Shown: positions 18,162 through 27,435 of the stretch, one piece after another
Position numbering within the stretch: position 1 is the stretch's first letter
Layout: every line of letters starts with the position of its first letter
Source: Sphingobacteriales bacterium
GTDB taxonomy: Bacteria; Bacteroidota; Bacteroidia; Chitinophagales; Chitinophagaceae
Length of the DNA: 64,000 nt
Assembly: GCA_016185185.1 (NCBI GenBank)
Contig: JACPOD010000073.1
Coordinates: 1-64,000 of the forward strand
Reading direction: 5' to 3'
Notes under the pieces: generated by a model
Database searches by the model: none
The model's input: only the letters and a program-made list of their open reading frames with translations
What the model was told of the DNA's origin: nothing
Program-made: the position numbers and the translations under genes

Positions 18162-20945
18162 ATGAAACAAGTATTTACCAAGCTCTGCTTTATGCTGCTA
18201 TTGGTTACAGCAACCTCTGCAGTTATGGCTCAATTTACCGTTAGCGGTACTGTTACTGACGCAAGCAGTAACCCCCTTTCTGGTGTATCAGTAAAAATTA
18301 AAAATACCAGTACGGGTATTTCAACTGATGCAGCAGGAAAATTCAGCATTAATTTACCAGGTGTAAAAGGAACGCTGGAATTTTCTTATGTAGGTTATCA
18401 AACACAAACTGTAACAGTTTCATCCACCACAGGAAGTCTTTCCATTAAACTTGAAGAAGCAAATACAAGTCTTGATGAGGTGGTGGTAGTAGGTAGCCGT
18501 GCATTACCACGTTCATCGGCCAGCACCCCGCTGCCGGTTGATAACCTGGATGTAAGCGTATTAAAAACCACCGGGCAAACAACTTTTGATAAAGCGCTAC
18601 AATACCGTGTGCCATCTTTCAATACGGTGAATACCCCGGTTAACGATGCTACAACTTTGCTAGATCCATATGAAATAAGAAACCTTGGACCAAGCCGTAC
18701 ACTGATACTCATCAATGGTAAAAGGAAAAACCTGAGTTCACTTTTATATGTACAGTTTTCTCCTGGTCGTGGTGAAACAGGGGCAGACTTATCTGCAATC
18801 CCAACAGATGCAATAAAAAGAGTGGAGATACTGAGAGATGGAGCCTCTGCACAATATGGTTCTGATGCTATTGCTGGCGTTATGAACGTGATACTAAAAG
18901 ACAGGTTTCAATATAGTTCACTTACGTTAAAATCTGGCGTAACAAGTAAAGGCGATGGCGCTACTTACGGTATAGCTTATAATGGTGGTGCAAATATTTC
19001 TAAAAAAGGATTTATTAATTATACAGTGGATTTTAGTCAGCAAAACAATGCTGTTCGTTCTGGGATAATTGATGTACCTACAGAAATTGCAACATTTGGT
19101 AACCCTTCACAGCCATTAACTAGTCAGCCCAATAAATCTATAGTTGATTATTTAAAGGTATATCCCAATGCGAATAATACCAATGGTACCGGTGAAATAA
19201 CTGCCGCTAAATTCAATTATAATTTGGGCATTCCTATTGGAGAGAACGGGCAGTTTTACAGCAACGCAGGTATTGTTGCTAAAAAAGCAATTAGTAATGC
19301 CAACTTCCGTACTCCTTACTGGAGAACGGATGCCGGGTTACTGCACAACCGTGTTCCGGGGGCTCCTAATTATACTGGTGGAAACAATCCCTTATATGAA
19401 GGATATATTGGATACCGCCCCAGTTTTGAAGGTGACCTTCTTGATTATAACGCAACCTTTGGTGTTAAATATGAAAAGAATGGCTGGAAACAGGACGTAA
19501 GCTTTACCATGGGTGGTAACCAGCAATTATATACTGTAGAAAATACAGTGAACCGTACATTAGGTACAGCCAGCCCCACAGCGTTTAAGCCGGGTGGTTT
19601 CCGTTTCAGTCATTTAGTTGGTAACTATGATGTTTCAAAATCACTAACAGATAATTTCAGTTTGGCATTTGGTACAGAGATCAGAAACGAAACATATAAA
19701 ATTATATCAGGAGATACTGCTTCTTATTCTGGTGAAGGTGCAAACTCATTTCCCGGTATCCGTGCTGAAAATGCTTCCACCAATAGCCGTTTCAACTTTG
19801 GCGCTTATGTGGATGCAAGCTGGGATATAACAAAAGATTTCTTATTAAACGGGGCATTCAGAACAGAAAAGTATAGTGACTTTGGTAATGCAAATGTTTG
19901 GAAAGTATCTTCCCGTTATAAATTTGCTGAAGACAAAGTGGTGATACGTGGTTCTGCTTCTACTGGTTTCAGGGCTCCTACATTACACCAGATTTATGCA
20001 CAGTCAACACAAGCTTCTTTTGTGGCTGGTACTATTCAATTATCTGGTTTATTTAATAACAGAAGTAAGCAGGCTTTCTTACTTGGTGTACCCCGTTTAA
20101 AACCAGAAAAATCAGATAACTATACTATTGGTCTTGGTTTTACCCCGAACAGGAATTTAAGTTTCACATTTGATTACTATAATATTACTATTAAAGACAG
20201 GGTTGTTTACAGTTCATCTATTTCAACCAGTGATCCAAGCACACAATTATACCAAATTCTCCAGGCAGCGGGTGTAGTTCAGGCAAACTTCTTCATTAAT
20301 GGTATTAAAACAAGAACAAGCGGTATTGACTATGTTGCCAGTTACCGTAATATTCCTTTGGGTAATGCCAAGCTTGGAATTAATGTTGCTGGTAATGTTG
20401 CTATTTCTAATGAAATTCTTGGTAGCCCTAATAATCCAAAACCAATAAGCGATGCAGGTGGTGATATCCTGAGTGCACAAATCCGTTCATTATTAACGGA
20501 AAGCCGTCCTAAATTTAAAACGGTGTTAGGACTGGACTTAAGTGTTCAAAAATGGAATTTTAATTTAACCAATACTTTGTTTGGCCCAACTAAATTCCAG
20601 GATTTAGATAATGGCGGAAGCATTATGAATAATATCAAACAAGTATTTAAATCAGCCGTAGTTACTGATTTAAATATTGGCTACGATTTTACTGATAAAA
20701 TTTCAGCTTCTTTTACAGTAAACAATCTTTTCAATGTTCTTCCAAAATGGAAACTGGAATTGACTGGTAAATCTTCCGATGCAAATTATGCAGCCGCAGC
20801 GGCTACACTGGCTAATCCTGCTGATAAAAGTTTATTAGAAGGATTCCTTAGTTTCAGTGGTCGTTACCGCATACTGGGTTATAATGGATCTCAATTCAGT
20901 CAATTGGGTACCATCTTTAATGCTTCTGTTAACTTTAAGTTCTAA
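18162..20945 (+). CDS. TonB-dependent outer-membrane receptor
   Basis: A 927-residue outer-membrane importer driven by TonB. A signal peptide (residues about 1-23, ending AVMA-QF) is followed by a carboxypeptidase-regulatory-like beta domain (about 25-105, VSGTVTDASSNPLSGVSV), a plug domain (about 110-240, with ILRDGASAQYGSDAIAGVMNVILK) and a 22-strand barrel ending in an aromatic residue (VNFKF). Start ATG at 18162 gives a proper signal peptide; TTG at 18144 would add MTKKNN and is less likely. There is no SusD-like lipoprotein next to it, so it is not a polysaccharide-locus pair. The plug resembles receptors for metal chelates more than SusC, but the ligand is unknown. Confidence 0.93.
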   Translation: MKQVFTKLCFMLLLVTATSAVMAQFTVSGTVTDASSNPLSGVSVKIKNTSTGISTDAAGKFSINLPGVKGTLEFSYVGYQTQTVTVSSTTGSLSIKLEEANTSLDEVVVVGSRALPRSSASTPLPVDNLDVSVLKTTGQTTFDKALQYRVPSFNTVNTPVNDATTLLDPYEIRNLGPSRTLILINGKRKNLSSLLYVQFSPGRGETGADLSAIPTDAIKRVEILRDGASAQYGSDAIAGVMNVILKDRFQYSSLTLKSGVTSKGDGATYGIAYNGGANISKKGFINYTVDFSQQNNAVRSGIIDVPTEIATFGNPSQPLTSQPNKSIVDYLKVYPNANNTNGTGEITAAKFNYNLGIPIGENGQFYSNAGIVAKKAISNANFRTPYWRTDAGLLHNRVPGAPNYTGGNNPLYEGYIGYRPSFEGDLLDYNATFGVKYEKNGWKQDVSFTMGGNQQLYTVENTVNRTLGTASPTAFKPGGFRFSHLVGNYDVSKSLTDNFSLAFGTEIRNETYKIISGDTASYSGEGANSFPGIRAENASTNSRFNFGAYVDASWDITKDFLLNGAFRTEKYSDFGNANVWKVSSRYKFAEDKVVIRGSASTGFRAPTLHQIYAQSTQASFVAGTIQLSGLFNNRSKQAFLLGVPRLKPEKSDNYTIGLGFTPNRNLSFTFDYYNITIKDRVVYSSSISTSDPSTQLYQILQAAGVVQANFFINGIKTRTSGIDYVASYRNIPLGNAKLGINVAGNVAISNEILGSPNNPKPISDAGGDILSAQIRSLLTESRPKFKTVLGLDLSVQKWNFNLTNTLFGPTKFQDLDNGGSIMNNIKQVFKSAVVTDLNIGYDFTDKISASFTVNNLFNVLPKWKLELTGKSSDANYAAAAATLANPADKSLLEGFLSFSGRYRILGYNGSQFSQLGTIFNASVNFKF

Positions 20946-20966
20946 AGAACGATAGTTTATTTATTA

Positions 20967-20999
20967 AAAGGGTGTGAACAACTTCACACCCTTTTTTAT
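20967..20999 (+). terminator. Rho-independent terminator after the TonB receptor
   Basis: Stem AAGGGTGTGAA / TTCACACCCTT with a 4-base loop and a following T tract, 22 bases after the stop codon. A strong, well-formed hairpin. Confidence 0.88.
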
Positions 21000-21022
21000 T
21001 TTAGAGATAGTAGTGCTTACCC

Positions 21023-21030
21023 TATTTTTG
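21023..21030 (+). promoter_or_regulatory. Candidate -7 element for purA
   Basis: TATTTTTG matches TAnnTTTG exactly, 20 bases before the purA ATG at 21051. The upstream -33 element is not clear, partly because the terminator of the previous gene lies there. Confidence 0.45.
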
Positions 21031-21050
21031 CCACTTCTTAATTAAACATA

Positions 21051-22316
21051 ATGGTAGATGTAATTTTAGGCCTTCAGTGGGGCGATGAAGGAAAAGGCAA
21101 AATAGTTGATTATTTTGCTCCGCAATATGATGTAGTTGCCCGTTTCCAGGGAGGCCCCAATGCCGGACATACTTTATATGTAGGCGGAAAGAAAACGGTT
21201 TTGCACCAAATCCCTTCCGGTATTTTTCATGAAGACAAAGTAAATCTTATTGGCAATGGAGTAGTGCTGGATCCTGTTACATTAAAAAGAGAATGTGATA
21301 CGGTAAAATCATTTGGAGTTGATGTAAAGAAAAATCTTTTCATAGCAGAAAGAACAAATTTGATTTTGCCTACACACAGGGCTTTGGATAAAGCTGCCGA
21401 ATTAGCCAAAGGCAATGAAAAAATTGGTTCTACTTTAAAAGGTATTGGTCCTGCTTATATGGATAAAACCGGACGTAATGCCTTACGTGTGGGAGACCTG
21501 CTGGATAAAAACTTTACCACCCAATACATAAAACTTCGTTTAAAACATCAGAAATTACTGGATAGCCTGAATTTTTCAGAAGATATAACAGCATGGGAAG
21601 AAGAGTTTTTTGAATGTATTGAATTTCTTCGCCAGTTAAATATTGTAAACGGGGAATACTTCATTAACGATAAAATAAGTAAAGGCAATAAAATACTGGC
21701 CGAAGGTGCACAGGGCAGTATGCTGGATGTTGACTTTGGTACTTTCCCTTTTGTTACCTCTTCCAGTACTATTTCAGCGGGTGTTTGTACCGGATTGGGT
21801 ATTGCTCCCCAAAAAATTAAAGAAGTAATTGGTATTACTAAAGCATATTGTACAAGGGTAGGTAGCGGACCTTTTCCCACAGAGTTAAATGATGAAATGG
21901 GGGAGTTGTTGCGAAAAATAGGAAACGAATTTGGAGCAACCACTGGCCGGCCCCGCCGTTGCGGGTGGATCGATCTGGTAGCATTAAGGTTTGCCTGTAT
22001 GATAAATGGCGTAACGCAGCTGGTAATGACAAAAACAGATGTACTGGATTCTTTTGCAGAACTACAGGCTTGTGACCAATACCTGGTAAATGGAAAACCT
22101 GAGAATTGCGTACCTTTTCAAATGACACGGGTTGCTATAGATCCTGTTAATAAGAAAATACCGGGCTGGCAAACCGATATTACTTCATTAAAATCCCATA
22201 ATGAATTACCTGAAAAATTAAAAAGCTATATTAGCTATATAAATAGTGCGTTAGGAGTGCCGGTAAAGTATATTTCCAATGGGCCGGACAGGGAGCAAAT
22301 TATTGAAACAATATGA
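21051..22316 (+). CDS. purA: Adenylosuccinate synthetase
   Basis: PurA joins IMP and aspartate using GTP to make adenylosuccinate, the first committed step to AMP. The 421-residue protein has the P-loop-like GLQWGDEGKGK (about 7-17), NAGHT (about 38-42), the IMP-contact region GSTLKGIGPAYMDK and the TTGRPRRCGWID block (about 297-308), all intact. Length is normal. It is followed 87 bases later by the acidic protein gene. Confidence 0.97.
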   Translation: MVDVILGLQWGDEGKGKIVDYFAPQYDVVARFQGGPNAGHTLYVGGKKTVLHQIPSGIFHEDKVNLIGNGVVLDPVTLKRECDTVKSFGVDVKKNLFIAERTNLILPTHRALDKAAELAKGNEKIGSTLKGIGPAYMDKTGRNALRVGDLLDKNFTTQYIKLRLKHQKLLDSLNFSEDITAWEEEFFECIEFLRQLNIVNGEYFINDKISKGNKILAEGAQGSMLDVDFGTFPFVTSSSTISAGVCTGLGIAPQKIKEVIGITKAYCTRVGSGPFPTELNDEMGELLRKIGNEFGATTGRPRRCGWIDLVALRFACMINGVTQLVMTKTDVLDSFAELQACDQYLVNGKPENCVPFQMTRVAIDPVNKKIPGWQTDITSLKSHNELPEKLKSYISYINSALGVPVKYISNGPDREQIIETI

Positions 22317-22403
22317 TCAATTAACGGGTCAAAAAAATAATGTAAAAAATTTGGCCAAGTAAAAAACAGTTCGAAATTTTACTGTACTAAATCCTGAATT
22401 AAA

Positions 22404-22835
22404 ATGGCAGCTAAATCCGATAAAGGGAAAAAATCTGCATCTGCAAAAACCACAGATGAAACATCTTCACCTAAAGCATCTCCAAAATCCAAAAAGCAAA
22501 TGGAAGAAGATGATGACGATGATGATTTGGATGATGATGAACCGGTAACACCTGTAAAAGGAAAAGCATCAAAATCAAAAACTGATGATGACGATGACGA
22601 TGATGCCGATGTAGAGGATGAAGTGGATGATTGGGAAAAACCCGAAGAAGAGGATGACTGGGATCCTGATTTTGATGAATTTGATGTGCCTAAATCAAAG
22701 GGTAAAAAAGCAGCAGGTGGCGCCAAGAAAGCAAAGGGTGGTGAAGAGGAAGAAGAGTTTAAAGTAGATGATGAGTTTAAAGACCTTGGATTCTTTGATG
22801 ATGATGCAGGTTTTGATGATGATGATGATTTCTAA
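22404..22835 (+). CDS. Highly acidic low-complexity protein, unknown function
   Basis: A 143-residue protein starting with a Lys/Ser/Ala-rich stretch (KSDKGKKSASAKTTDE) and then runs of aspartate and glutamate broken by short basic patches and tryptophans (DDWEKPEEEDDWDPDFDEFDV). It ends GFDDDDDF. It should be largely disordered and strongly negative, with alternating polycation and polyanion blocks like some histone-tail or nucleic-acid mimics. I recognise no family. It lies 9 bases before pabB and shares its direction. The possibility that it is a spurious frame is low, because its composition matches neither shadow frames nor low-complexity noise. Confidence 0.7.
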   Translation: MAAKSDKGKKSASAKTTDETSSPKASPKSKKQMEEDDDDDDLDDDEPVTPVKGKASKSKTDDDDDDDADVEDEVDDWEKPEEEDDWDPDFDEFDVPKSKGKKAAGGAKKAKGGEEEEEFKVDDEFKDLGFFDDDAGFDDDDDF

Positions 22836-22844
22836 TACAATATT

Positions 22845-24131
22845 GTGAAAAGAAAATTTATTTCTTTCCCTGTAAATAATAGTGAAATTTTTAAAATGCA
22901 AATGCTGAGCTGGATTAACCAGTTCAGCATTTGTTGTTTACTGGATAACCATGAGTATCATTCAGAATACAACAGCTATGAATGTCTTGCTGCTGCGGGA
23001 GCGAAAGATTTATATAAAGCACCGGCTGGTAATGCATTAAAGGGATTGAAAGAGTTTCAACAAAAACATAAGGATTGGATGTTCGGTCATTTGTCTTATG
23101 ATTTGAAAAATGAAACAGAAGGGCTGTTCTCTGAGCATGCAGATAGAATTTGTTTTGATGACCTTTTATTCTATGTGCCAATGTATGTTTTCTGCTTGTC
23201 TGCAGATAAAATAGAAATAGGCAGTTGTACCGATGACCATAAAACTGTTTTTGACGAAATAAACAGTATGCTATTGCCCCCCGAAATAAAAACCGAAACA
23301 AAAAAAATAAATCAATGTATTTCAAAAGCAGGTTACCTGCAATCGGTTAACCAGCTTAAAGCACATATTCTGCGGGGAGATTGTTACGAAATAAATTACT
23401 GCCAGGAATTTTTTATCGAGAACTGTACCATTCAGCCTGAATTGATTTATCAATCGCTTTGTAAAGTCTCACCCAATCCATTTTCCTGTTATTATAAAAC
23501 AGATGACAAATATTTGCTTTGTGCTAGCCCTGAGCGGTATATAAAAAAAACAGGTAATAAAATTTTGTCTCAGCCCATTAAAGGAACAACTTCCAGGTAT
23601 ATTGATGATAAAGTAAAGGATGAACAAAACAGGCAATTACTCGAAAAAAGTAGTAAGGACAAGTCGGAAAATGTAATGGTAGTTGATTTGGTTAGAAATG
23701 ATTTATCAAAAGTGTGCAAGGAAGGAACCGTAAAAGCTGAAGAACTTTTTGCAGTATATACTTATCCGCAGGTTTATCAAATGATTTCAACGATCAGCGG
23801 AGAATTAAAAGAAGATGTTTCTTTTACAGATATTATCCGTTCCACCTTTCCGATGGGATCGATGACCGGTGCGCCAAAAAGAAAAGTGTTACAGTTGATT
23901 GAGCAATATGAAACAACAAAAAGAGGTTTGTTTTCAGGAGCAGTAGGATATTTAACTCCTGCCGGTGATTTTGATTTTAATGTTGTTATAAGAAGTATCC
24001 TGTATAACGCTGCCAGTAAATATTTATCCTATCAAACTGGCTCGGGAATAACATTCTATTCAGATGCAGAAAAGGAATATGATGAATGTTTGTTGAAAGC
24101 AAAAGCTATAGAAGAAGTGCTGGGTAATTAA
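22845..24131 (+). CDS. pabB: Aminodeoxychorismate synthase component I (PabB-like)
   Basis: A chorismate-binding enzyme of 428 residues that aminates chorismate to 4-amino-4-deoxychorismate for folate synthesis. Conserved blocks are ILRGDCYEINYCQEF (about 172-186), SQPIKGTTSR (about 242-251), ENVMVVDLVRNDLSKV (about 275-290), FPMGSMTGAPKRKVLQLIEQYE (about 335-356) and the C-terminal YQTGSGITFYSDAEKEYDE. The PIKGT motif favours PabB over TrpE (which has PIAGT). The start is GTG at 22845; no ATG is suitably placed. Its 3' end overlaps the convergent lytic transglycosylase gene by 4 bases. Confidence 0.88.
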   Translation: MKRKFISFPVNNSEIFKMQMLSWINQFSICCLLDNHEYHSEYNSYECLAAAGAKDLYKAPAGNALKGLKEFQQKHKDWMFGHLSYDLKNETEGLFSEHADRICFDDLLFYVPMYVFCLSADKIEIGSCTDDHKTVFDEINSMLLPPEIKTETKKINQCISKAGYLQSVNQLKAHILRGDCYEINYCQEFFIENCTIQPELIYQSLCKVSPNPFSCYYKTDDKYLLCASPERYIKKTGNKILSQPIKGTTSRYIDDKVKDEQNRQLLEKSSKDKSENVMVVDLVRNDLSKVCKEGTVKAEELFAVYTYPQVYQMISTISGELKEDVSFTDIIRSTFPMGSMTGAPKRKVLQLIEQYETTKRGLFSGAVGYLTPAGDFDFNVVIRSILYNAASKYLSYQTGSGITFYSDAEKEYDECLLKAKAIEEVLGN

Positions 24132-25189
24132 TTATTCTTATTTTTTTTCTGTTCCAGTCGTTCCAGTTTAGGATATATTGTTTTCATCCCGTCTTCCCCA
24201 AAAAAATTCACAAGCAGTTGAACGGACTCATTTAGAATAATATTTTTATTGGCGATAAATACTTTCATTTTTTGTTTAGGCAACCGCAAATCATAACTGT
24301 TGGCCGCACTGGCAATGGCGGCATCAAGCCCGGGGTTTAACCTGTTAAACTCAATCATATCCATCAGCAGGTTTTTGGCGATCACGACGGAACTATACCT
24401 GCCATTGATATGCAGTTTTTCAATATTGGGGTCTTCCATAACAGCACTGCTTATGCTATCTGTTTTATTACTTCCATCATTTACCATAGTAGTTACCCCG
24501 CCTTTTCCTTCCATGATATAATGTGTGGCAATAAATTTCTTTACATGGTCCCTTGATTCTGCAGGTAAAAAATATTGCAGTTTCCAAAAATCCCTGCTTC
24601 CTGATTTACGTATTGCTGAATATACATTGGCCGGTCCGCCATTGTAAGCAGCAACTACGAGTAACCAGTCATTCAGATCTTTGTATAAGTAGTTAAGATA
24701 TTTTGCTGCAGCATGTGTACTCTTATAATAGTCAACCCGATCATCCACCCAGCGGTTTACATTTAAGCCATATTCCCGTGCTGTATAAGGCATAAATTGC
24801 CAGGGACCTCTTGCACCAACCCAGGACTCTGCATAATTTTTAAGATTACTTTCAATAACGGCGAGGTATTTTAATTCTTTTGGTAAATGATATTGAGTCA
24901 AAACATTTTCAATCATCAGGAAATAAGGAAGCCCCCAGCCTTTCATTTTTTCTAATCCTTTTTGATGCACTTTTATATAATCCTGTACAAAGCCCCATGC
25001 CATTGGGTGTAACTGAGTTTTATAATCAGTGTTCTGATTAAAACTTTCTGTTTTGAAAAGGGAAGAAAAACCATACCGGGCTACATTATCACTTAACGGT
25101 GTTGTATCCTGTGCGGGTTGGGCTGAAACAATAGTTGTTACAGCTGGGGGAAAGAAAAATGAGCAATACAATAAAAGTTTTTTCATCAT
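24128..25189 (-). CDS. Exported lytic transglycosylase (SLT domain)
   Basis: A 353-residue periplasmic or secreted enzyme predicted to cleave peptidoglycan with formation of 1,6-anhydro ends. A signal peptide (about 1-23, ending VSA-QP) is followed by an SLT domain (about 100-220): catalytic Glu in LKYLAVIESNLKN, then GARGPWQFMPYTAREYGL and VVAAYNGGPANV. LysM repeats, common in MltD-type enzymes, are not seen in the C-terminal third. Start ATG at 25189; the next codon is also ATG. Terminal bases overlap the pabB stop. Confidence 0.88.
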   Translation of the reverse strand: MMKKLLLYCSFFFPPAVTTIVSAQPAQDTTPLSDNVARYGFSSLFKTESFNQNTDYKTQLHPMAWGFVQDYIKVHQKGLEKMKGWGLPYFLMIENVLTQYHLPKELKYLAVIESNLKNYAESWVGARGPWQFMPYTAREYGLNVNRWVDDRVDYYKSTHAAAKYLNYLYKDLNDWLLVVAAYNGGPANVYSAIRKSGSRDFWKLQYFLPAESRDHVKKFIATHYIMEGKGGVTTMVNDGSNKTDSISSAVMEDPNIEKLHINGRYSSVVIAKNLLMDMIEFNRLNPGLDAAIASAANSYDLRLPKQKMKVFIANKNIILNESVQLLVNFFGEDGMKTIYPKLERLEQKKNKNN

Positions 25190-25214
25190 CAATAATTAAT
25201 AAGCCACAAGCCTG

Positions 25215-26657
25215 TTAGTTAACTTTATATTGCTGCATCCATTGATGCGAAAGCTGAAGCAAAGATAACTCATCAAATCTTTTGGTCATAACCTGTAACC
25301 CAAAAGGCATGTTATTACTATGTTTAAATAACGGGATAGAAATAGCCGGAACCCCTGCAAGATTGGCAAATACAGTATAAATATCAGCAATGTACATGGC
25401 AATGGGGTCATCCATTTTTTCACCAATTTTAAAAGCTGTTGCTGGCACAGTGGGCATTATAATAGCCTCAAAATCGTTAAAAACATCACTTGTCTTCTGA
25501 ACTAATAGCTGTCGTACCTGTTGCGCTTTGGTAAAATAGGCATCGTAGTAACCGGCACTTAATACAAATGTGCCAAGCATGATGCGTCGTTTTACTTCTT
25601 TGCCAAATCCCTTTGAACGGTTTTGTTTATAAAACTCAATTAAATCAATTTCTTTGTTGGATGTGCGATAACCATATTTTACTCCATCAAACCTCGATAA
25701 ATTTGAAGACGCTTCTGCTGTGGTTAAAATATAATATGCCGGAACGATGTAATCCAGATAATCAAAACCAACGGCTTCAACAGTATGACCGTCTTTTTTT
25801 AACTGCTCAATAAACTGTTTTATGGTGTGGCTAATTTCACTATCAAGACCGGGATGCTCTAATGCCTCATTGAAATATGCAATCTTATATTTTTTATTTG
25901 TGGCATTGAGTTTTGTTGAGTAGGGTTCAATTGGAAGTAATGAAACGGTGCTGTCAAATTCATCCGGCCCGGAAATTACTTCAAGCACTTTTGCTACATC
26001 GGCAATATTATTGCCAAATATGCCTATTTGATCAAACGAAGAAGCATAGGCAATCAAACCATACCTGGATATTCTTCCGTAGGTTGGTTTTAATCCAACG
26101 ATACCACAAAAATCAGCCGGTTGGCGAACAGAACCGCCAGTATCACTCCCCAGGCTAACCATACATAATCCTGCCTGCACGGCAACAGCAGAGCCACCAG
26201 AAGAGCCACCCGGAACTCTTGTTTCATCCAATGCATTCAGCACATTTCCATAAGAAGAGTTTTCATTGGTAGAACCCATAGCAAATTCATCACAGTTTAG
26301 ATTACCAATGATGATCGCTTCTTCTTCTAATAATTTTTCTATTGCAGTTGCAGAATAAATAGAGTTGAAACCTTTGAGAATGTTTGACGAAGCAGAAACT
26401 GCATGATCTTTATAACATAATACATCTTTTATTCCAACTATTACACCGTGTAGTTTGCCAATTGGTTTTCCTGCTTTTCTATTACTATCCAACTCCAATG
26501 CTTTTTGTTTTGCTTCTTCTGCAAATACATCAATAAAGGCATTGAGGTTATTTTTTTTATTAATTTCAGTTAGATAGAAATTAACTGCATCCAACGAGGT
26601 GGTTTCGCCAGATTGGAGTGCCTGATGATATGCTTCAATTGAAGTAAAAGAAAACAT
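25215..26657 (-). CDS. gatA: Asp-tRNA(Asn)/Glu-tRNA(Gln) amidotransferase subunit A
   Basis: GatA supplies ammonia from glutamine to GatB for correcting Glu-tRNA(Gln) and Asp-tRNA(Asn). The 480-residue protein has the amidase-signature triad Lys-Ser-Ser: catalytic lysine in VIVGIKDVLCYK (about 71-82), GGSSGGSAVAVQAGL (about 150-164) and SDTGGSVRQPADFCGIVGLKPTYGRISRYG (about 170-199). Length matches the family (about 480). GatB and GatC are not in the window, which is common in this phylum. The 99 bases upstream hold a hairpin that may end the tatA transcript. Confidence 0.95.
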   Translation of the reverse strand: MFSFTSIEAYHQALQSGETTSLDAVNFYLTEINKKNNLNAFIDVFAEEAKQKALELDSNRKAGKPIGKLHGVIVGIKDVLCYKDHAVSASSNILKGFNSIYSATAIEKLLEEEAIIIGNLNCDEFAMGSTNENSSYGNVLNALDETRVPGGSSGGSAVAVQAGLCMVSLGSDTGGSVRQPADFCGIVGLKPTYGRISRYGLIAYASSFDQIGIFGNNIADVAKVLEVISGPDEFDSTVSLLPIEPYSTKLNATNKKYKIAYFNEALEHPGLDSEISHTIKQFIEQLKKDGHTVEAVGFDYLDYIVPAYYILTTAEASSNLSRFDGVKYGYRTSNKEIDLIEFYKQNRSKGFGKEVKRRIMLGTFVLSAGYYDAYFTKAQQVRQLLVQKTSDVFNDFEAIIMPTVPATAFKIGEKMDDPIAMYIADIYTVFANLAGVPAISIPLFKHSNNMPFGLQVMTKRFDELSLLQLSHQWMQQYKVN

Positions 26658-26679
26658 GCTGTGAGTTATCTATTTAAAA

Positions 26680-26727
26680 ATTCGGCTAAAGAACAATCAT
26701 TTCAACATGACTGCGCTTCAGCCGAAT
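26680..26727 (-). terminator. Hairpin with T tract downstream of tatA
   Basis: Arms ATTCGGCTAAAG (26680-26691) and CTTCAGCCGAAT (26716-26727) pair with one mismatch around a 24-base loop; the minus-strand exit side continues TTTTTAAAT. The loop is long, so it could be a regulatory hairpin instead. Confidence 0.5.
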
Positions 26728-26756
26728 ATTTACAGGACTTATTTTCAGGAAATAGC

Positions 26757-27014
26757 TTATTGAGCAGTTTTTTCTTCTAACTGTTGTTTTAAGCGTTTAA
26801 TTTCTTCATCTTTATCTTTCTCATTCATGCCGGTTTCTATTTCCCTTTTCACATTATCTTTTGCGTCATTAAACTCACGGATACCTTTACCAATACCACG
26901 CATAAACTCAGGTATTTTTCGACCGCCAAAAAGAACCAGTACTGCTACAACAATAATAATCCATTCCCAACCGGTTGGGGCACCAATTAACATAAGACTA
27001 TTCGATAAAAACAT
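26757..27014 (-). CDS. tatA: Twin-arginine translocase subunit TatA/TatE-like
   Basis: An 85-residue TatA-type protein: a short N-terminal membrane helix (about residues 15-30, WEWIIIVVAVLVLFGGRK), the conserved FGGRKIPEFMRGIGKGIREF hinge and amphipathic helix, then a highly charged coiled-coil tail (NEKDKDEEIKRLKQQLEEK). TatA forms the pore through which folded Tat substrates are exported. TatC is not in the window. A promoter candidate lies just upstream at 27040. Confidence 0.92.
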   Translation of the reverse strand: MFLSNSLMLIGAPTGWEWIIIVVAVLVLFGGRKIPEFMRGIGKGIREFNDAKDNVKREIETGMNEKDKDEEIKRLKQQLEEKTAQ

Positions 27015-27039
27015 GATTGATTTTATTTAAAGTGAAAGG

Positions 27040-27074
27040 CAAAGGTAAAACTAATTAAGATAGCTACCAGCAAA
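27040..27074 (-). promoter_or_regulatory. Promoter for tatA
   Basis: On the minus strand: TTTG (27074-27071), 23-base spacer, TACCTTTG (27047-27040). The -7 element is perfect and the spacer is at the long end of the range. Transcription would start about 20 bases before the ATG at 27014. Confidence 0.5.
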
Positions 27075-27127
27075 CAAAAAACCTATATTTTTTGAATAAC
27101 AGATTATTAACTGTTAAAAAAGAATAA

Positions 27128-27250
27128 TTAACGGAGATGTTTACCGCATTTTTTTGCACCGCCTGCAGCAGCCTGTTGTACTGTTATACCACGGTTACAT
27201 GAAGTGGCAACAAGGGAAATAACTAAAATGGCTAAAAGAACCTTTTTCAT
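27128..27250 (-). CDS. Very small lipoprotein (40 residues)
   Basis: ATG at 27250, TAA at 27128. The product starts MKKVLLAILVISLVATSCNR, a classic lipoprotein signal peptide with the lipobox Cys at about position 18, followed by a 22-residue mature part rich in Ala/Gly/Lys (...GGAKKCGKHLR). The mature part has a single extra cysteine near the C-terminus. It would be exported and acylated. No function is known to me; similar tiny lipoproteins with 'KKCG' tails seem common in Bacteroidota, which I state from memory. The 421-base gap between tatA and rplS is otherwise empty apart from regulatory elements. Confidence 0.7.
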   Translation of the reverse strand: MKKVLLAILVISLVATSCNRGITVQQAAAGGAKKCGKHLR

Positions 27251-27385
27251 TCATTTAATTTTTAAAAGTTAACAGAGGGTTTGGGTTCTTTCAAAAGGAA
27301 GACGGATAATTTAGCTAGTATTTCGCAGGACGGAGATTCAAATATAAGCCAAGAATTCTGATTATACAATACCCAAAAATCAAAC

Positions 27386-27415
27386 CAAAAAAGGGAACCT
27401 CATAGGTTCCCTTTT
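27386..27415 (-). terminator. Rho-independent terminator after rplS
   Basis: Arms AAAGGGAACCT (27390-27400) and AGGTTCCCTTT (27404-27414) with a 3-base loop, and a T tract on the minus-strand exit side. It lies 21 bases after the rplS stop. Confidence 0.85.
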
Positions 27416-27435
27416 AATATCTTTAAAAATGAAGA

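Noticed and set aside
22380-22726. Minus-strand Ser-rich frame opposite the acidic gene
   Set aside because: Runs of Ser are the complement of GAT/GAC codons in the plus-strand gene; a shadow.
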